DNA of 64,000 nt, taken from Phyllostachys edulis (lineage: Eukaryota; Streptophyta; Magnoliopsida; Poales; Poaceae). The first letter of the stretch is position 1, and the number at the start of each line of letters is the position of its first letter. Positions 45,884-57,837 of the stretch are shown piece by piece. Position numbers and translations under genes: made by a program. The DNA lies in assembly GCA_036346405.1 (NCBI GenBank), contig CM070550.1, forward strand, positions 10,264,115 to 10,328,114, in the 5' to 3' direction. Below the pieces are notes generated by a model, which saw only the letters and a program-made list of their open reading frames with translations, was not told the origin of the DNA and made no database searches.

Positions 45884-46131
45884 ATGGCTGGTGCTTCTGA
45901 TGCTATGAAACCTGATAGGTTTTCTAGTTAGAACTTTCGTAGATGGCAGACAAGGGTCATGTTTTGGCTCATGTCTTTGGAGCTGTGGTGGGTGATCCAT
46001 ACACAGTATCCAATTACGGATGAACAGACTAGGCGTTTTGACATAGATAACAACACAGCCCTTAGATGCATACTAACCATACTATCCGACCAGCTCTATG
46101 ATGTGTACATGGACTTCAAGTCCGCCACAGA
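45884..46131 (+). pseudogene. Copia D gag, first part (split by the CACTA element)
   Basis: It starts MAGASDAMKPDRFSS, stops in frame at 45929-45931, then continues NFRRWQTRVMFWLMSLELWW and DQLYDVYMDFKSAT. The reading frame resumes exactly at 58149-58152 as ELWDALEHKYTEAEASRW once the CACTA and one copy of its AGA duplication are removed. This is a standard copia gag N-terminal domain. Confidence 0.85.
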
Positions 46132-46144
46132 CACTACTACAGAA

Positions 46145-46350
46145 CAGACCTTTGGTCCCGGGCCTAAAGGGCCTCTAGTCCCGGTTATAGAGCGGGACTA
46201 GAAATCGGACTAAATGTCTCACCTTTAGTCCGGGTCCCGGGCAGGGACTAAAACCGACCTTAGTCGGTTAGTAATACCAACCGGGACTAAAATCCACTGG
46301 TGAGCCACGAGGTGGCCCTTTAATCCTTTGGTATTACCAACCGACTAAAG
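46145..46350. repeat. Left subterminal repeats of the CACTA element
   Basis: Several TTTAGTCCCGG, GCGGGACTA and CCAACCGGGACTAAA units in both orientations, the likely transposase-binding sites. Confidence 0.85.
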
Positions 46351-46535
46351 GTGTTTTTTTTTTTTTGTTTCCATTTCAATTCATTATTGATTTTGGTTTT
46401 ACAATTACATTAGGTTTTCAAATCGTATTCTTCGCTTTGCTAATATATGTATCGCCCACATATAATTTAGTTTGGAACATTATTACACACAAATAAAGTA
46501 TGAAACTATATATATTATGGAGCTATATATATGTG

Positions 46536-46537
<2 letters not shown>

Positions 46538-46577
<40 letters not shown>
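46538..46577. repeat. (AT)n microsatellite
   Basis: Pure TA run of about 20 units. Confidence 0.95.
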
Positions 46578-46582
<5 letters not shown>

Positions 46583-46664
46583 TAAAATTTACAACATTAT
46601 TCATGCATCCTTGGTATTTACAACACAAATGTTGTCCTCCACTTAAATGTCATACAAATGTTAA

Positions 46665-47640
46665 ATCTGGTTTGGCTTCAATTGTTCATCTGGGTTAAAG
46701 TAGAACTTCGGTCTTGGGCTTGAGGACATGCTCATTAAGAAATCTGCCATTGTCTCTTGAATTCCTTTGAGGCGGTCCATATCCAACACTGTTCCTTCAA
46801 CCATATCTCCTTCAATTTGTATTAAGCGAAAAGAAGTATTAATATACATAAGATTTATTTAATAGCAACAAATAAATAAAATGGATTTATTATATATACT
46901 TATTACGTTTCTTTACGCATCTGTAGATGGGTTCTTTTGCATACACCATGAGGAACTCGCAAGCGTAGTATCCACACAAATTGTTGCTGGTGGTCGCCAG
47001 TAGAACCCATGCATGCGATATAAAAGATTACTCTCGTCATCCGTAGCGTGGTGAAGCATGATAAGGTAAAGATGCGAGCTAGTACAACTTACATCCAATG
47101 GTGTGGATCGTGAAGTGGCGCTTCGGATCCGGACGGTGTAGTGAACGAACCAAGCCCAAACCACGCCTAATAATTGGATCGTTAATTAACTTTTGCGAGT
47201 TAAAGAGCGAGAATAAATATTTAAAGATCGAAGTTACCCCGGATAATGTCTATCATATCTTGGTAATCTTCTGCGGTTTTCTCAACGAGTCATAGATTAG
47301 CAAATGACCGTCGGAGAGATCGAAGACAATCGAGATCGATGAAAAGTCGCATTTGTTTATAGAGTCAACATATATATCTTTATGTTGGATTGAGTAAGTA
47401 AAGTAAAATGTGCACACGATAACAACACTCACCCAAAGTTGTAGGGAAGAGTATAAATCTTTTGTTCTTTTGGTTGATCAAGAACCTCCGGAAATTCCTC
47501 TCCGTTTGAGGTCTCCATTGATCGTAGGGAGTGTTTGGGTCCTTGAATACGATATATGGATCAACGAAACCAATGTTCTTGTCGTTTCTCGTGTGAGGTC
47601 TCTCATCATGTCTCTGCATATGTATAGACATGCTAGCTAG
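46665..47640 (-). pseudogene. ULP1-like (C48) cysteine protease of the CACTA element, broken
   Basis: On the minus strand, blocks of the ULP1-type protease found in many plant CACTAs appear in order. They are NIGFVDPYIVFKDPN and NKKNKRFILFP-like (47631-47450), a region around 47290-47180, NNLCGYYACEFLMVYAKEP with the catalytic-Cys LCGYY motif (about 46990-46930), and a C-terminal DMDRLKGIQETMADFLM (46790-46730). Frameshifts and stops separate them. The family cleaves SUMO-like linkages; its role in transposons is unknown. In this family the protease often follows the En/Spm transposase domain in the same gene, as here. Confidence 0.7.
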
Positions 47641-48823
47641 TGTGAGGATAATTACTTATACATATACATATGCTAGAGTGAGATTATTAAAAGAAAGAAT
47701 CACGTCTGCACAAAAGCGGTGATGAGAGATTTGTCTAGAGCGTTCATGTGGCATAGTGGTGTAACTCATTAAATCGAACCATTATAATGTCATCGCCATA
47801 CGGAAGTAATGATGGTTTCTAATTTTGACGCAAATATAGTCATCCGCTTTTACTGCGACACGCCGCCATGTACCATTGGTTTAACAAGTACATTTATGCA
47901 TCACGAAGTTCCATGAGCTTCTCGGGGTTGTATAGACTCTTGCCATATACATATTCCTTCTTCCAATTATCAACTTCCGAGCACTTTTGATGTGTGCTCA
48001 TGAGAATTTGGGAAATGCTTAGACCGGTTTCATGAAAAATTCATCAAGTTGATCCAAATGCACATTTCCTGATATCTGTTCTAGCACGTTCGTGTTTGAA
48101 CCATATTCATTCCCAATAACTAGCGGGGCACTTGATTGTTGTGATTGTTCCCGAGTGTGCAACACCCTTCCGTGCTCTCTTCTCTTTCTTCTTCGCCTCC
48201 TCAATTGACTTCGTGAGAGTGCGGTCATAGTCCGATAGTGGCGAATCCTTACGAGCACGTAACTTTTTCTCGTGGCGTCCACCCTTTGCCTTAGAACTTA
48301 CGGGCGTCACGAAATCTGCACTTCTCGTGGTTTCGCCGCTTCACTTTTAGCCTTGACTTTCGCGAAGAAACCGCCCACATCTGTTTTCAAGCATCTATTT
48401 CCTCGGCGATCTTCTCATAGGAAAGTTTAAATGCGTCTTAGAAATAGTGGTGTTCTCCTGAGGTTTCTTCTTGGCGGCGGTGGGGCCGACGCTTGCTTGT
48501 GTGGTGCGCCTCTTCTTTGGCGGAGGGCCGGCGGTGTCGGCGTTGGAGCCCGCCGTGGAAGCGATGGAGCGGCCGATGGCGGTGTTGGAGCCCGCCGTGG
48601 AAGCGATGGGGCGATGGCGGCGTTGGAGCCAGCTGTGGAAGCGATGGAGCGGCGGGTGGCGGCGTCGGCGTTGGAGCCCGCGTGGAGGCGATGGGGCGGT
48701 GGGGATGCAACTGTCTTCCACTTCATTGTCATCGCCGCAACACTGTGACCAGGTGGTGAATGGATAATTGGACTTAGGTTGGGGGAGGTTCTGCTGTGAA
48801 AACAACGTGGTATGAGTAAACCG
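47641..48823 (-). other. Decayed middle part of the CACTA second gene
   Basis: Frames on the minus strand are broken. A GC-rich repeat-like block (48430-48770, GGCGTTGGAGCC / GAAGCGATGG units) gives Ala/Arg/Ser-rich frames in all phases and encodes low-complexity sequence at best. KWKTVASPPPHRLHAGSN in the gene direction may be a linker. Confidence 0.4.
48450..48700. repeat. Degenerate tandem repeat (GGAGCCNGCCGTGGAAGCGATGG units)
   Basis: About five copies of a ~40-bp unit with the core TGGAAGCGATGG and GGCGTTGGAGCC at 48540-48700. Copy spacing is irregular. Confidence 0.7.
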
Positions 48824-50800
48824 TTATTTAAGCCAATACATAATTAGTGAAAAAATGTTTCGTTCACTTTCATCCGCACCTAGGGTTAGGTTGTTGAGGA
48901 GGAGGAGGTGACGCCTGAGAATAATGATATAGCGCTTGCGCCAACATATGAATGTCTTCTCCGCTTCTCCTAAAGTCTTCTCCCCATCACCTCCTTCAAT
49001 GTCAAGAGGCACATTGCTATTACCTTTCACAACTCTATCCACCGAGACGCTAGCATATCCAGGAGGTATTAATGCCCCATGGCATCTTGGTGTCTTCGTA
49101 GGGTCGATACGAGATACAACACCGATAGCCACCATGACTGTGGCATTCCCCTCTGGAATGTGCAGCTCACATGTCGTGAGAGGATCGGTGATGTCATCCA
49201 CGGGGAAGCGCAGCCCTGCGTCATCTTGAATCACTGGCACCTCCGTGGAAGCGCAACTGCTTTTCAACTGATTAGGGGGGCTGATGTTGACTCCCGGCTG
49301 TGATGCAGTTTGCCTTTGGATGGAACTTACTGCTATCTGCACTTGCCTTTTGATTTCCTCATTCATTTTGGCTTCAAGTGCTTTTCTCGCTCTCTTGCTT
49401 CACGAGCCACTTCCGTGACTCACGAACCATTTCCTCCATCCTGCGCATCCGCTCTGCCTCCTCGTACTTCTTTCTCTGGCGGCTTCTATAGGTGGCTTTG
49501 TCTTTAGGAAGGCATGCTCCCGACACCTCCCCATAGCCTCTTGTTCGCCCACCGTGTTCAAGACTCTCCGTATGTATGTCACCATCCTTATCTCGTTAAT
49601 TTGCCACACCGCCACTCGGCCAAGCCTCGAGCATAAGCAAATCTTTCTTTGCTCTTTGGAGTTTTATGCCATACACTATCTTTCCGGTCTCTAGGTCGAG
49701 CTTCCCCATGACCGAAAAACCAATACTTGGCGCTTCGGGCCGAAGGCTTGATTGATTCTCGTTCGATCCTTGGCAAGAATCTCCGTTCCATTCTTTCCCA
49801 CTTAGGAATGGCACTCCAGAGCCACCGATCCCAAGTGATGGTGGTATTGCTTTTGTCGGGCATTCTGTTGGTTCCTTCTCACCGTGCCTCACCCTCATCC
49901 GATGTCTTGAACTGCATAAACTCATCCCAAAACGGCCTCAACTTGACGTAGGCCTTAGTGTTGAAATCTGGCGTCGTTCTTCCCGATAAATGTGTTGTAC
50001 AATTTCTTCTTCCAACACCGGAATTGTGTGGCCATCTTCTTCATAGCCAGCTTCCTAACTCTCTCCTTCAAAGCTTCATCTTACAGACGAGCGCGAAATG
50101 TTGAAGGACATCTTGCCAAACTAGTGCCTTGTCACGATCGAGACAAAACTAATATGAGGAGCAACTTTCTTTTGCTTCCATTCACGAGCATTGATCGGGA
50201 TCCCGTCCTTACAAGGTACCCACAATGGTGACAAATTTACGTGCATGTGGTCCAAGTACTTTGCTCAGACGCTCCTCGAATTGCGAGAGAATGAACCGAC
50301 CCTCCAACGGCTTCTTGGACCTCGTACATTTCTACTCTTCCCGTTGTTGTCGCCGATCCAGAGGGCTACGAATGTAGAAACACAAAGATTTAAATAAATA
50401 TATTTATCGACAAATGAAATTATTCTCAATTTCATGTATACATAAGAGATTGTAGATAGACCTCGCTTGACATTGTCTTGCTCATCTTCATAATCGGCAA
50501 AATCTTGACTCCGTCATCTACTTCTTGATTGTTGTCATCACCTTGAATTGGGCACCTTGTAAGGCGTCATTGTTGATAATATCCATCATGGCATCGTCCA
50601 TGTTGTCATTCGGTCGGCCATTTCGCAAATATATGTGTAGGACGTTAGAGCGGTTCGTGATCGGGTTATGATTTCGCATCAAGTGGCGTGCGGTTCGTGA
50701 CATGCATCGACAAAAGAAAAACAACAAGTGACGAGTTCCCTTGCATCGATCCCGAAATTGATTGAGGGGTTTTGAGGAGGTTCTTTGGGACACATTTGGA
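48824..50800 (-). pseudogene. Plant transposase, Ptta/En-Spm type (CACTA second gene)
   Basis: In gene direction, blocks match the Ptta/En-Spm transposase family. An N-terminal helical part is at about 50790-50000. A block at 49925-49590 reads KWERMERRFLPR, FGHGEARPRDRK and GKLDLETGKIVYGIKLQRAK. A C-terminal block at 49366-48824 reads DPTKTPRCHGALIPPGYASV and GGDGEKTLGEAEKTFICWRK. Frames change several times. In other CACTAs this protein binds subterminal repeats. It is non-functional here. Confidence 0.75.
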
Positions 50801-51450
50801 CGCGAGTAGATGGGGAGAATCTCACCGGCGGCCGAACGACAAGTGGAGCGGCGGTCGGCTTTGGGGAAGACGTTGGTGGTGTGGCCATTCCGGCCAAGGC
50901 AGGCACACGGGAGGGGGTGGTGGGTGAGGAGGTCGAGGGCATCGAGGTGGTCTTCATGGCACGATGGGGCTAGCCGTAGCTCAATGGTGCGACTAGGGCG
51001 GCATGGTGCTCATGGCGGTCGGAGCAGAGAGACACCTTGCTCAAGCCGAGCTCGACGAGAGGGAAATGGACAAGGGGTGGGGAATGAATGGGGGCGGAGG
51101 AAGGGAGGAGCGAGTGCGGCTTAACAATGGTGTGGCGGGGCAAGTTCTCGCACAAAACCCTCTGGCGAGGAGGAGAGCGCATGAGTGCTTTATCTTGTGG
51201 CGACGTGAGCACAAATGACATGATGGGGTCAGTAGGAGGTGACGAGCGGCGACTCGACACGGAGGAGAGCAGCCTTCTGGCGGAGGTTGGGTGAGAACGC
51301 CGACACATGGCTCTGTGGCGAGGCGGCGACGTCTGTGAGGCACCCTAGAGGTCAAGGCGGTGGGCCAGGGAAGGAGAAAAGAGAAGGAGAAGAAAAGGAA
51401 TAGAAAAGGAGGAAAAGAAAAGGAAAAGAAAAAGGAGAGGTCGGGCTGGT
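50801..51450. other. GC-rich then purine-rich stretch between the two CACTA genes
   Basis: Leader-like sequence of the second gene on the minus strand, with a (GAAAAGGA)-type purine tract at 51365-51440. No supported coding frame. Confidence 0.4.
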
Positions 51451-51660
51451 CTCGATGGTTTTCGGTCTAGACCAGATTTTATGGTTTCATTTTTCTAAAG
51501 TTTCATTGTTCGACAACTATTTCCAATATAAAGTCCGAAAACTTGAATATCAACAATTTGTCTCCAAAAGTTTTAAAAATTCCATATTTTTAAACAAATT
51601 CAAACGCAGAGATTTTTGGATCATTACACAAATGATGGCTTGTTTGATGTCATTTAACGA

Positions 51661-51815
51661 CAATTTGCACACAAGTAATCTCAACGACAATTAGTGCAAT
51701 TGACAACAACTAACGACATTTGACGACAATTGATGGCAATTTGCACACAAGTAATTCTTCACAACAATTAATGCAATTGATGGTATTTAACGATAATTAA
51801 CGACATTCAATAATT
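51661..51815. repeat. Diverged 76-bp direct duplication
   Basis: CAATTTGCACACAAGTAAT occurs at 51661 and 51737, and the following CAACGACAATTAGTGCAATTG / CACAACAATTAATGCAATTG parts also match. Confidence 0.7.
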
Positions 51816-51889
51816 GCATAAATAACTCATTTATAACAAAAAAGAAAATGAAACAATTAAAGAAAAAGAAAAGAAGTCGATTTAGGAGG

Positions 51890-51950
51890 CGGAAGGGGTG
51901 GAAGAAGGAAGAAGCCATTTGTTGCTTATAATCTTGGGGACCTTTAGTCC
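51890..51950. repeat. Direct repeat, copy 1 (flanks kinase-fragment insert)
   Basis: GGTGGAAGAAGGAAGAAGCC...GGGGACCTTTAGTCCC, repeated 1150 bp downstream at 53040-53100. Confidence 0.85.
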
Positions 51951-52629
51951 CAAAGCGGTATTACATGGCGTTCTCTTTTCTCTTCTTCTTATTGCTTTTC
52001 TCTCACTTCTCAACTCTTACATTGCTAGCTTCTGGTTCTATCTTTACATGGCGCTAATACTGACTAATACACGTTCTTTTATACACTCAAGCACACGGCC
52101 GACTTTGACTCAAACAACTAAACCAAGCAAGACTCCAACTCCAACTCCAAAAGCAAATCCTAAATGGAAACTATTTCCTAAACAAAGATTATCTAACAAT
52201 ACTCGGCCTCTATGCTACATCTAGATCTGTATATTCGATGTGCGGTTTAAATACTTAACCTCGTTGTTCGATTCTGACTTCCAATTATGATCTTTTGTAT
52301 ACTTACCAAAGTACCAAAATGAGTCTTTGCTTTTGTTTGATGCTTTACTTTCTAGCTATTAGGTACAAACAGACTCTAACCCCAACTTTGCCAATTACGG
52401 TGTTGGGCACGTCAAGAAGCTAGAAAACTTGAGTAGATTGGATCATACAAACTTGATACAATAGTTTGTTGAAACAGTCTATTAAGTAAAAGTTGCACTA
52501 TCGATTACATGACTAGTGACTTACATGGTGCTTAACCTAAAAAGTACATATATGGTACTTTCTTCATGAAAAGGGAAATCGAGGCACACCATCCGGTATA
52601 GGATCAAGAACTAAATATGTAGAAACTTC
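51951..52629. other. Unassigned, likely 3' flank of the captured kinase fragment
   Basis: AT-moderate sequence without coding frames, lying downstream of the kinase C-terminus on its strand. Confidence 0.35.
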
Positions 52630-52926
52630 ATATACACATCCTAGCGTGATACTCCAAAGATGCATATGACAAACTCTTGCTCAAAGATATACATATAACA
52701 CACCGGTGTTTTCAGGATGGCAAATTAGCTTTAGCATTGAAATCAACGACCAACAACCGAGAACTAGATTTTTCTCTTGTACTTAGCAATGGTTCCTTCT
52801 CTTGTTCATTTCGGATCAACATAGCACGAGTTCAACCTTTTTGTTTGCAAAACCCGCAAAGCCATCTCCACTTGTTTCATGGTAGGCCTATCCTAACCTC
52901 GGAGACTCAAGCACATCTCTGCAAGA
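52630..52926 (-). pseudogene. Captured C-terminus of a wall-associated receptor kinase (WAK-like)
   Basis: The minus strand reads LAEMCLSLRG, stop, DRPTMKQVEMALRVLQTKRL then NSCYVDP, and in a shifted frame EKEPLLST and KSSSRLLVVDFNAKANL. This is the end of the kinase domain (the R of DRPTMKQV is the conserved subdomain XI arginine) and the tail typical of grass wall-associated kinases. GAG has become TAG, a further TGA occurs after YVDPK, and at least one frameshift is present. The rest of the kinase and the extracellular region are absent. It sits inside the CACTA between two direct repeats, so it was carried in by the transposon. Confidence 0.75.
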
Positions 52927-53039
52927 GCTGGAGCGGCGGAGGGAGGAGCCGAGTGGAGGTGGTGGCGGGAGTGGGGCGCCACGGGAGGAAGGAGGAGGCC
53001 GGGCGCGCGAAGCCTGGAGCCGAGGAGACGGCGAGGGAG

Positions 53040-53100
53040 ACGGAAGGGTGGAAGAAGGAAGAAGCCACTTGTTGCTTAAATCGATGGGGACCTTTAGTCC
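53040..53100. repeat. Direct repeat, copy 2
   Basis: Partner of 51890-51950, again ending in GGGGACCTTTAGTCCC. Confidence 0.85.
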
Positions 53101-53295
53101 CGGCAGATACTAACCGGGACTAAAGACCTTTAGTCCCGCGTGGTAATACTGGACCGGGACTAAAAATCGGACCTTTAGTCCCGGGTGGTGCCACGGCCGG
53201 ACTAAAGGTTTTTGCTGGGACATATTTTCCAGAGAACCTTTAGTCTCGGTGTGTGACCTTTAGTCCCAAGCAGTCTGGACCGACTAAAGGTCCCC
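53090..53295. repeat. Internal cluster of CACTA subterminal repeats
   Basis: At least seven TTTAGTCCCG / CGGGACTAAA units lie in mid-element, where subterminal repeats are not expected. They look like the end of a second, nested or fused CACTA. Confidence 0.8.
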
Positions 53296-53899
53296 ACTAC
53301 ACTATTCGAGTTCCGCCAGTTTTCACAGTTTGGGTTTTGTATTAAGTTTATTTGTATAAATATGCTAATTCTTGTTAAATGCATAGTAAATTAAATACTA
53401 GGCATAAATTTTTAAAAATAATAGTTGCATTTCCTTTTATCTTATTGACATTTCAAACGACTTTTATAGTGACCACAAGTCGGGAAGTGAAGAGCCAACT
53501 ATAAACAAAATGAAGGGCTCAAACCACAAGTCGAATTTCATTTGAAGGCATAAATACTTGCTAAAAAATTTCAAGTCATTTTGACACCGGTGGAGAAGAC
53601 ATGCTTCACAGAGGTACATGTGTCCTTTTATCGAATAGGAATTTCATTTGAAATGATAAAAACAAGAAAAATATGATAGAAACATCTGAAGTTACAATTA
53701 TTACATAAAATCTCTAATACACACTATTTATTAAACATCACTATATATCAAGCGGGCACGATGGTGAACTTCTTCTTGACGATGACCCTTGGTTATGATC
53801 ATGCCGTAACCATGGAGTGTCCTCGGCATTTAGCAGATGCTTGGGTCTTTGGTCACATGAAGGGCGGGATTCGGTCATCCCTTTCATAATCTTGACTTG

Positions 53900-56800
53900 T
53901 CGACTTGTCCTCAATTCCCACGATGTTTCTTTTCCTGAAAAGAACTATGTGGCGTTTGGCTCATTGGTTGATTTGTCGTCGTTTTCCCTCTCTTGGGTTT
54001 TGTAGACATGTCTTTCACATAGAACACCGATTCACATCGCCAGAAGAAGGACAAATGGTTCGTCTTTGTACCCAATATTGTTGAGGTCCTTGTTGTCATT
54101 CCATACTCCTTGTCGATGTTACCCGCCTCGGTCATCTTCACCCATTGGCACCGGAACAAAGGGACTTTAAAATTAGGTGCGTAGTCTAGTTCCCAAATCT
54201 CCTCTATCGGCCATAATATGTTTGCCTCTTTCCATTTGGGTGCATGGCATCTACACGGACACCACTTGCTTTTGGTTCGTGCTCCTTTTATCTTGGGCTA
54301 CGGTGTAAAATGTATTTCCATTTATCTCGTACCCTTTATGCGTGAGGATGTGCCACGATGGTTGCCTAGCCAACAAATCTGATTGCTCATCAATATTGTC
54401 ATCACCTCGACATTCTTTTCGCATCCAACCGCCGAAAGTTTCCATGTGATGACGCCTAATCCAAGCTTCATTCTTCCTCGAAACTGGGATCGTAGGAACT
54501 CCTTGTGTACCTCGACATACGGCTCCACCACGGAGGAGTTTTGAAGAAGCTGTGTAGTGCGCTTTATTGAAATAATCGTCCCCGTCGATATATGTTTTCT
54601 TCCCTAGTGTTCCCTTTCCAAGAAGTCTCCCTCGTGTCGCGATTCAGAACACCAATCGGGTCAAGGTCGGGAATGAAGTCAACACGAACTCAATGACCTC
54701 CTCGTCCGTAGCCCTTGGCGATGCTTCCTTCTGGCCGAAACGCCGGTGAACATATTTCTTCAGACTCCATGAACCTCTCAAAGGGAACATGTTGTGTAGG
54801 AACACAGACCGAGAATATTAATCTCCTTGACCGGTGAACTAGGAGGTGTGTCATGATATTAAAGAAGGATGGAGGAACACCAACTCAAAGTCGACAAGAC
54901 ATTGAACCACATCATTCAGAGAGTAGCTAGTTCCATTGGATTGATTGCCTTACGAGAAATTGCATTGAGGAATGCACATAGCTTCACGATGGCGGACGTA
55001 CATGTGGAGGTAGAATTCCTCTTAAAGCAACCTAAGCAATTGCGTCATAAGCACGTGGCGATCATGGGACTTTAAGTGTAGGAATTTCTTCTCGGCACAT
55101 TTATTATACGCTTTATATTGGAGGAGAATCCAGATGGGACCTTGATGTTTGTTTAGGCATTCAAACATGCTTTCCTTCTCTTCTTTGCTAAGAGTGAAGC
55201 TAGCGGGTCTTAAGTAATGGCGCCCATCGTCTGCTTCTCTCGGATGCGAGTTGTCTCGTTCTTTCATGCGCCGCAAGTCTGTCGTGCTTCGAGTGAATCC
55301 TTAGACTTTCCATACACATCCATGAATCCTAGCGAGTTCACACAAAGATTCTTTGTCGGTGCATCACGTCGATCGCGTTGCGGACCTCTAGGACTTGCCA
55401 ATAGGGTAGCTCCCAAAATATGGACTTCTTCTTCCACATGGGTGCGTGTCCCTTAGCATCTTCGAACGTGTTATTTGCCTTGTCCCTTTCCAAAGACTAC
55501 TTGCACATCCTTGACCATATCAAGTACATCCTCCCAGTTCGGTTATGCGAGGCTTGGTTCGATGTTCTCGCCTTACCGTTAAAATGCTTGCCTTTCTTTC
55601 TTAGTTGGTGATTCATAGGAAGAAAACGCGATGGCCAAGGTACACGACCTTTCGACATTTTTTCAAATATATCTTGTCAATGTCATCAAAACATTGTGTG
55701 CATGCATTGTATCCCTTGTTTGTCCATCTCCGAAGATTACTTAGAGCGGGCCAATCATTGATTGTTACGAACAACAATGCTCGCAGGTCGAAGTGTTCTG
55801 CTTGTACTCATCCCACATACGTACACCGGTTTGCTCCATAAAAGCAGGAGTTCCTCAACTAATGGCCTCGGTGAGACATCGATGTCGTTGCGGGTTGCCT
55901 CGGGCCTTGGATGAGCACCGCATCATAATGAACTTCCGCTTCATGCATAACCATGGAGGAAGGTTGTAGATACATAGAGTAACAGCCAAGTGCTATGACT
56001 AGTGCTCGGTCCCCAAAAGGATTCATACCATCCGCATTTAAAGCGAACCTTAGGTTTCTTCGTCATCTGCAAACTCCGGAATTCTCTCGCCTATTGCTCT
56101 CCATCGGACCCATCGCCAGGTGTCTCAACATGTTGTCTACCTTACGGTCTTCTTTGTGCCATCGCGACAACTTTGCATGGTCCTTGTTTATGAACAGACG
56201 TTTCAGCGTGGTATTATAGGAGCATACCACATAACCTTGGCAGGATTTTCTTCTGGGGCGTTCTTCGCCCTCAACATCGCCAGGTCATCTCGCCGATCTT
56301 ATACCGCGACGCTTTGCATACGGGCATTCATCCAAATTCTCGTAGTCCTTGCCACGATACAGATGCGATCATTAGGACATGCATGTATCTTCCGGATTTC
56401 TAATCCCAAAGGGCAAACGACTGCTTTTGCTTCGTGCGTAGTGGCGGGCAATTCGTTAGGCTTCTGAAGCATCTTTTTTTGGATCTTCAGTAATTGCCCA
56501 AATGCCTTGTCGGATACACCATTCATGCCTTCCATTGTAGCAACTCGATGTTGTACCCAACTTTTTTGCCCATCTTCTACGGACGGGTATAGTAATTTCT
56601 TGTGATCCTCTAGCATGCGGTCAAACTTAGCCTTCTCCTTTTCACTTTCGCAATCTCTTTGTGCATCACGAATGACATCACCAAGAGCATCATCTTCAGC
56701 GAGTGTGTCTTACGCCTGCCTCTTCTTGACTTAGCCCATTGCAAGATCATCGAAGTCACCGTATTGAGCAATAATGTCGTTAGGGTCCAATTGTTCTTCT

Positions 56801-57077
56801 TCACCTTCTTCCATTATAACCTGGTTTCTCCGTGCTTGGTCCAACAAATATAGTTTGGCATGAAACCCGACTTCAACAAGTGTGAGTGAAGACTCCTTGA
56901 GCTAGAATATTCCTTCAAATTCTTACACGGGCACATGGACAAAGACATGAAACCATCCCGCTTGTTTGCCTCGGCCACTCTTAAGAAATAATGCACGCCA
57001 TCAATGAACTCTTTGGGCGGCGATCGACATTGTACATCCAATGGCGTGTCATCGCTCTGCATTATATGACATATCAC
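53900..57077 (-). pseudogene. CACTA TNP2-type transposase, broken
   Basis: In minus-strand order: the transposase-associated domain at 57077-56814 (SPPKEFIDGVHYFLRVAEAN, CPCKNLKEYSS, KSGFMPNYICWTKHGE), an acidic stretch near 56800-56640, then 56616-56299 (LYPSVEDGQKSWVQHRVATM, VCPLGLEIRKIHACPND). The transposase core at about 56250-55300 survives only as scattered frames. A DUF4218-like block at 55276-54330 includes LKSHDRHVLMTQLL and MVEPYVEVHKEFLRSQF. A DUF4216-like tail at 54159-53911 includes FRCQWVKMTEAGNIDKEYGM and FYVKDMSTKPKRGK. Numerous frameshifts make it non-functional. It catalysed excision and insertion of the element at its CACTA ends. Confidence 0.85.
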
Positions 57078-57079
57078 AT

Positions 57080-57835
57080 AATTACTAAGTCAACAATCAA
57101 TCCAAAAGGCAAACAATAACTAAGTGATTAAGCTAATTAAGAGATTAACTAATTACTTAATAATTAAATATTAAACTTATTTATTAAAACAAAATTAATA
57201 TTTATTATTTTTACCCAAGAGGTTGGATCTGATAAGATAAGACTTATCTCATCAAACACCCTCAAAGCTTAACCTAACTAACACATGTAAAAGTTATTTT
57301 TCATTTATTTAAATAATTATTAAATAAGGTGAAAAATAAAAGTCTTCAGATTGATCCCAAAATTTTTGTACAGATAGTTCATAGCCTAATTAGATGGCAA
57401 AACAATTTTCAGAATTTTTGGATCATTAATTTAGCCTACAAAATTCATGGAATAATAATTAAATAAATAAGCATAAAATAGGTATAAATTCAACTTTGTC
57501 CAAATAGTCTTAAAATTTTTATATGGACTGTTCACAGTGTAACTTAGTGGAAAAACAAATTTCATGATTTTTGGAAATTTATTGTGGCCTACAAAAATCA
57601 TGAAAGTTCCATTTATGAATTAATTGGCAATTTTATAACATATAAAAATTATTCAAATTTCACATTTCATATTTTTCATAATGGACGGCAGGTTAGCATC
57701 AGAGCTTACATGCGAACACGCCGGTGAATACGGTTGAGTGAATGAACAGCTCGGCGGTGGTGACAATGGCGGCCAGTGTCCCGGCAGCGACAACGGCGTT
57801 CCGGCTCTGTGACGAACGCCAAGCGAGTGAGTTTA
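57080..57835. other. AT-rich leader of the CACTA TNP2 gene
   Basis: No coding frame. It contains related ~160-bp AT-rich segments (AAATTTTTGTACAGATAGTTCA / AAAATTTTTATATGGACTGTTCA at about 57358 and 57512), suggesting an old duplication. The promoter of TNP2 would lie here. Confidence 0.45.
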
Positions 57836-57837
57836 AA

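Noticed and set aside
48395..48805. Six overlapping Ala/Arg/Ser/His-rich frames
   Set aside because: Produced by a degenerate ~40-bp repeat. Open on both strands.
53291..53301. CACTAC at 53295 beside subterminal repeats, as a possible nested CACTA tip
   Set aside because: Orientation is wrong: the repeats lie outside, not inside, a tip reading this way, and no inverse partner or 3-bp duplication was found.
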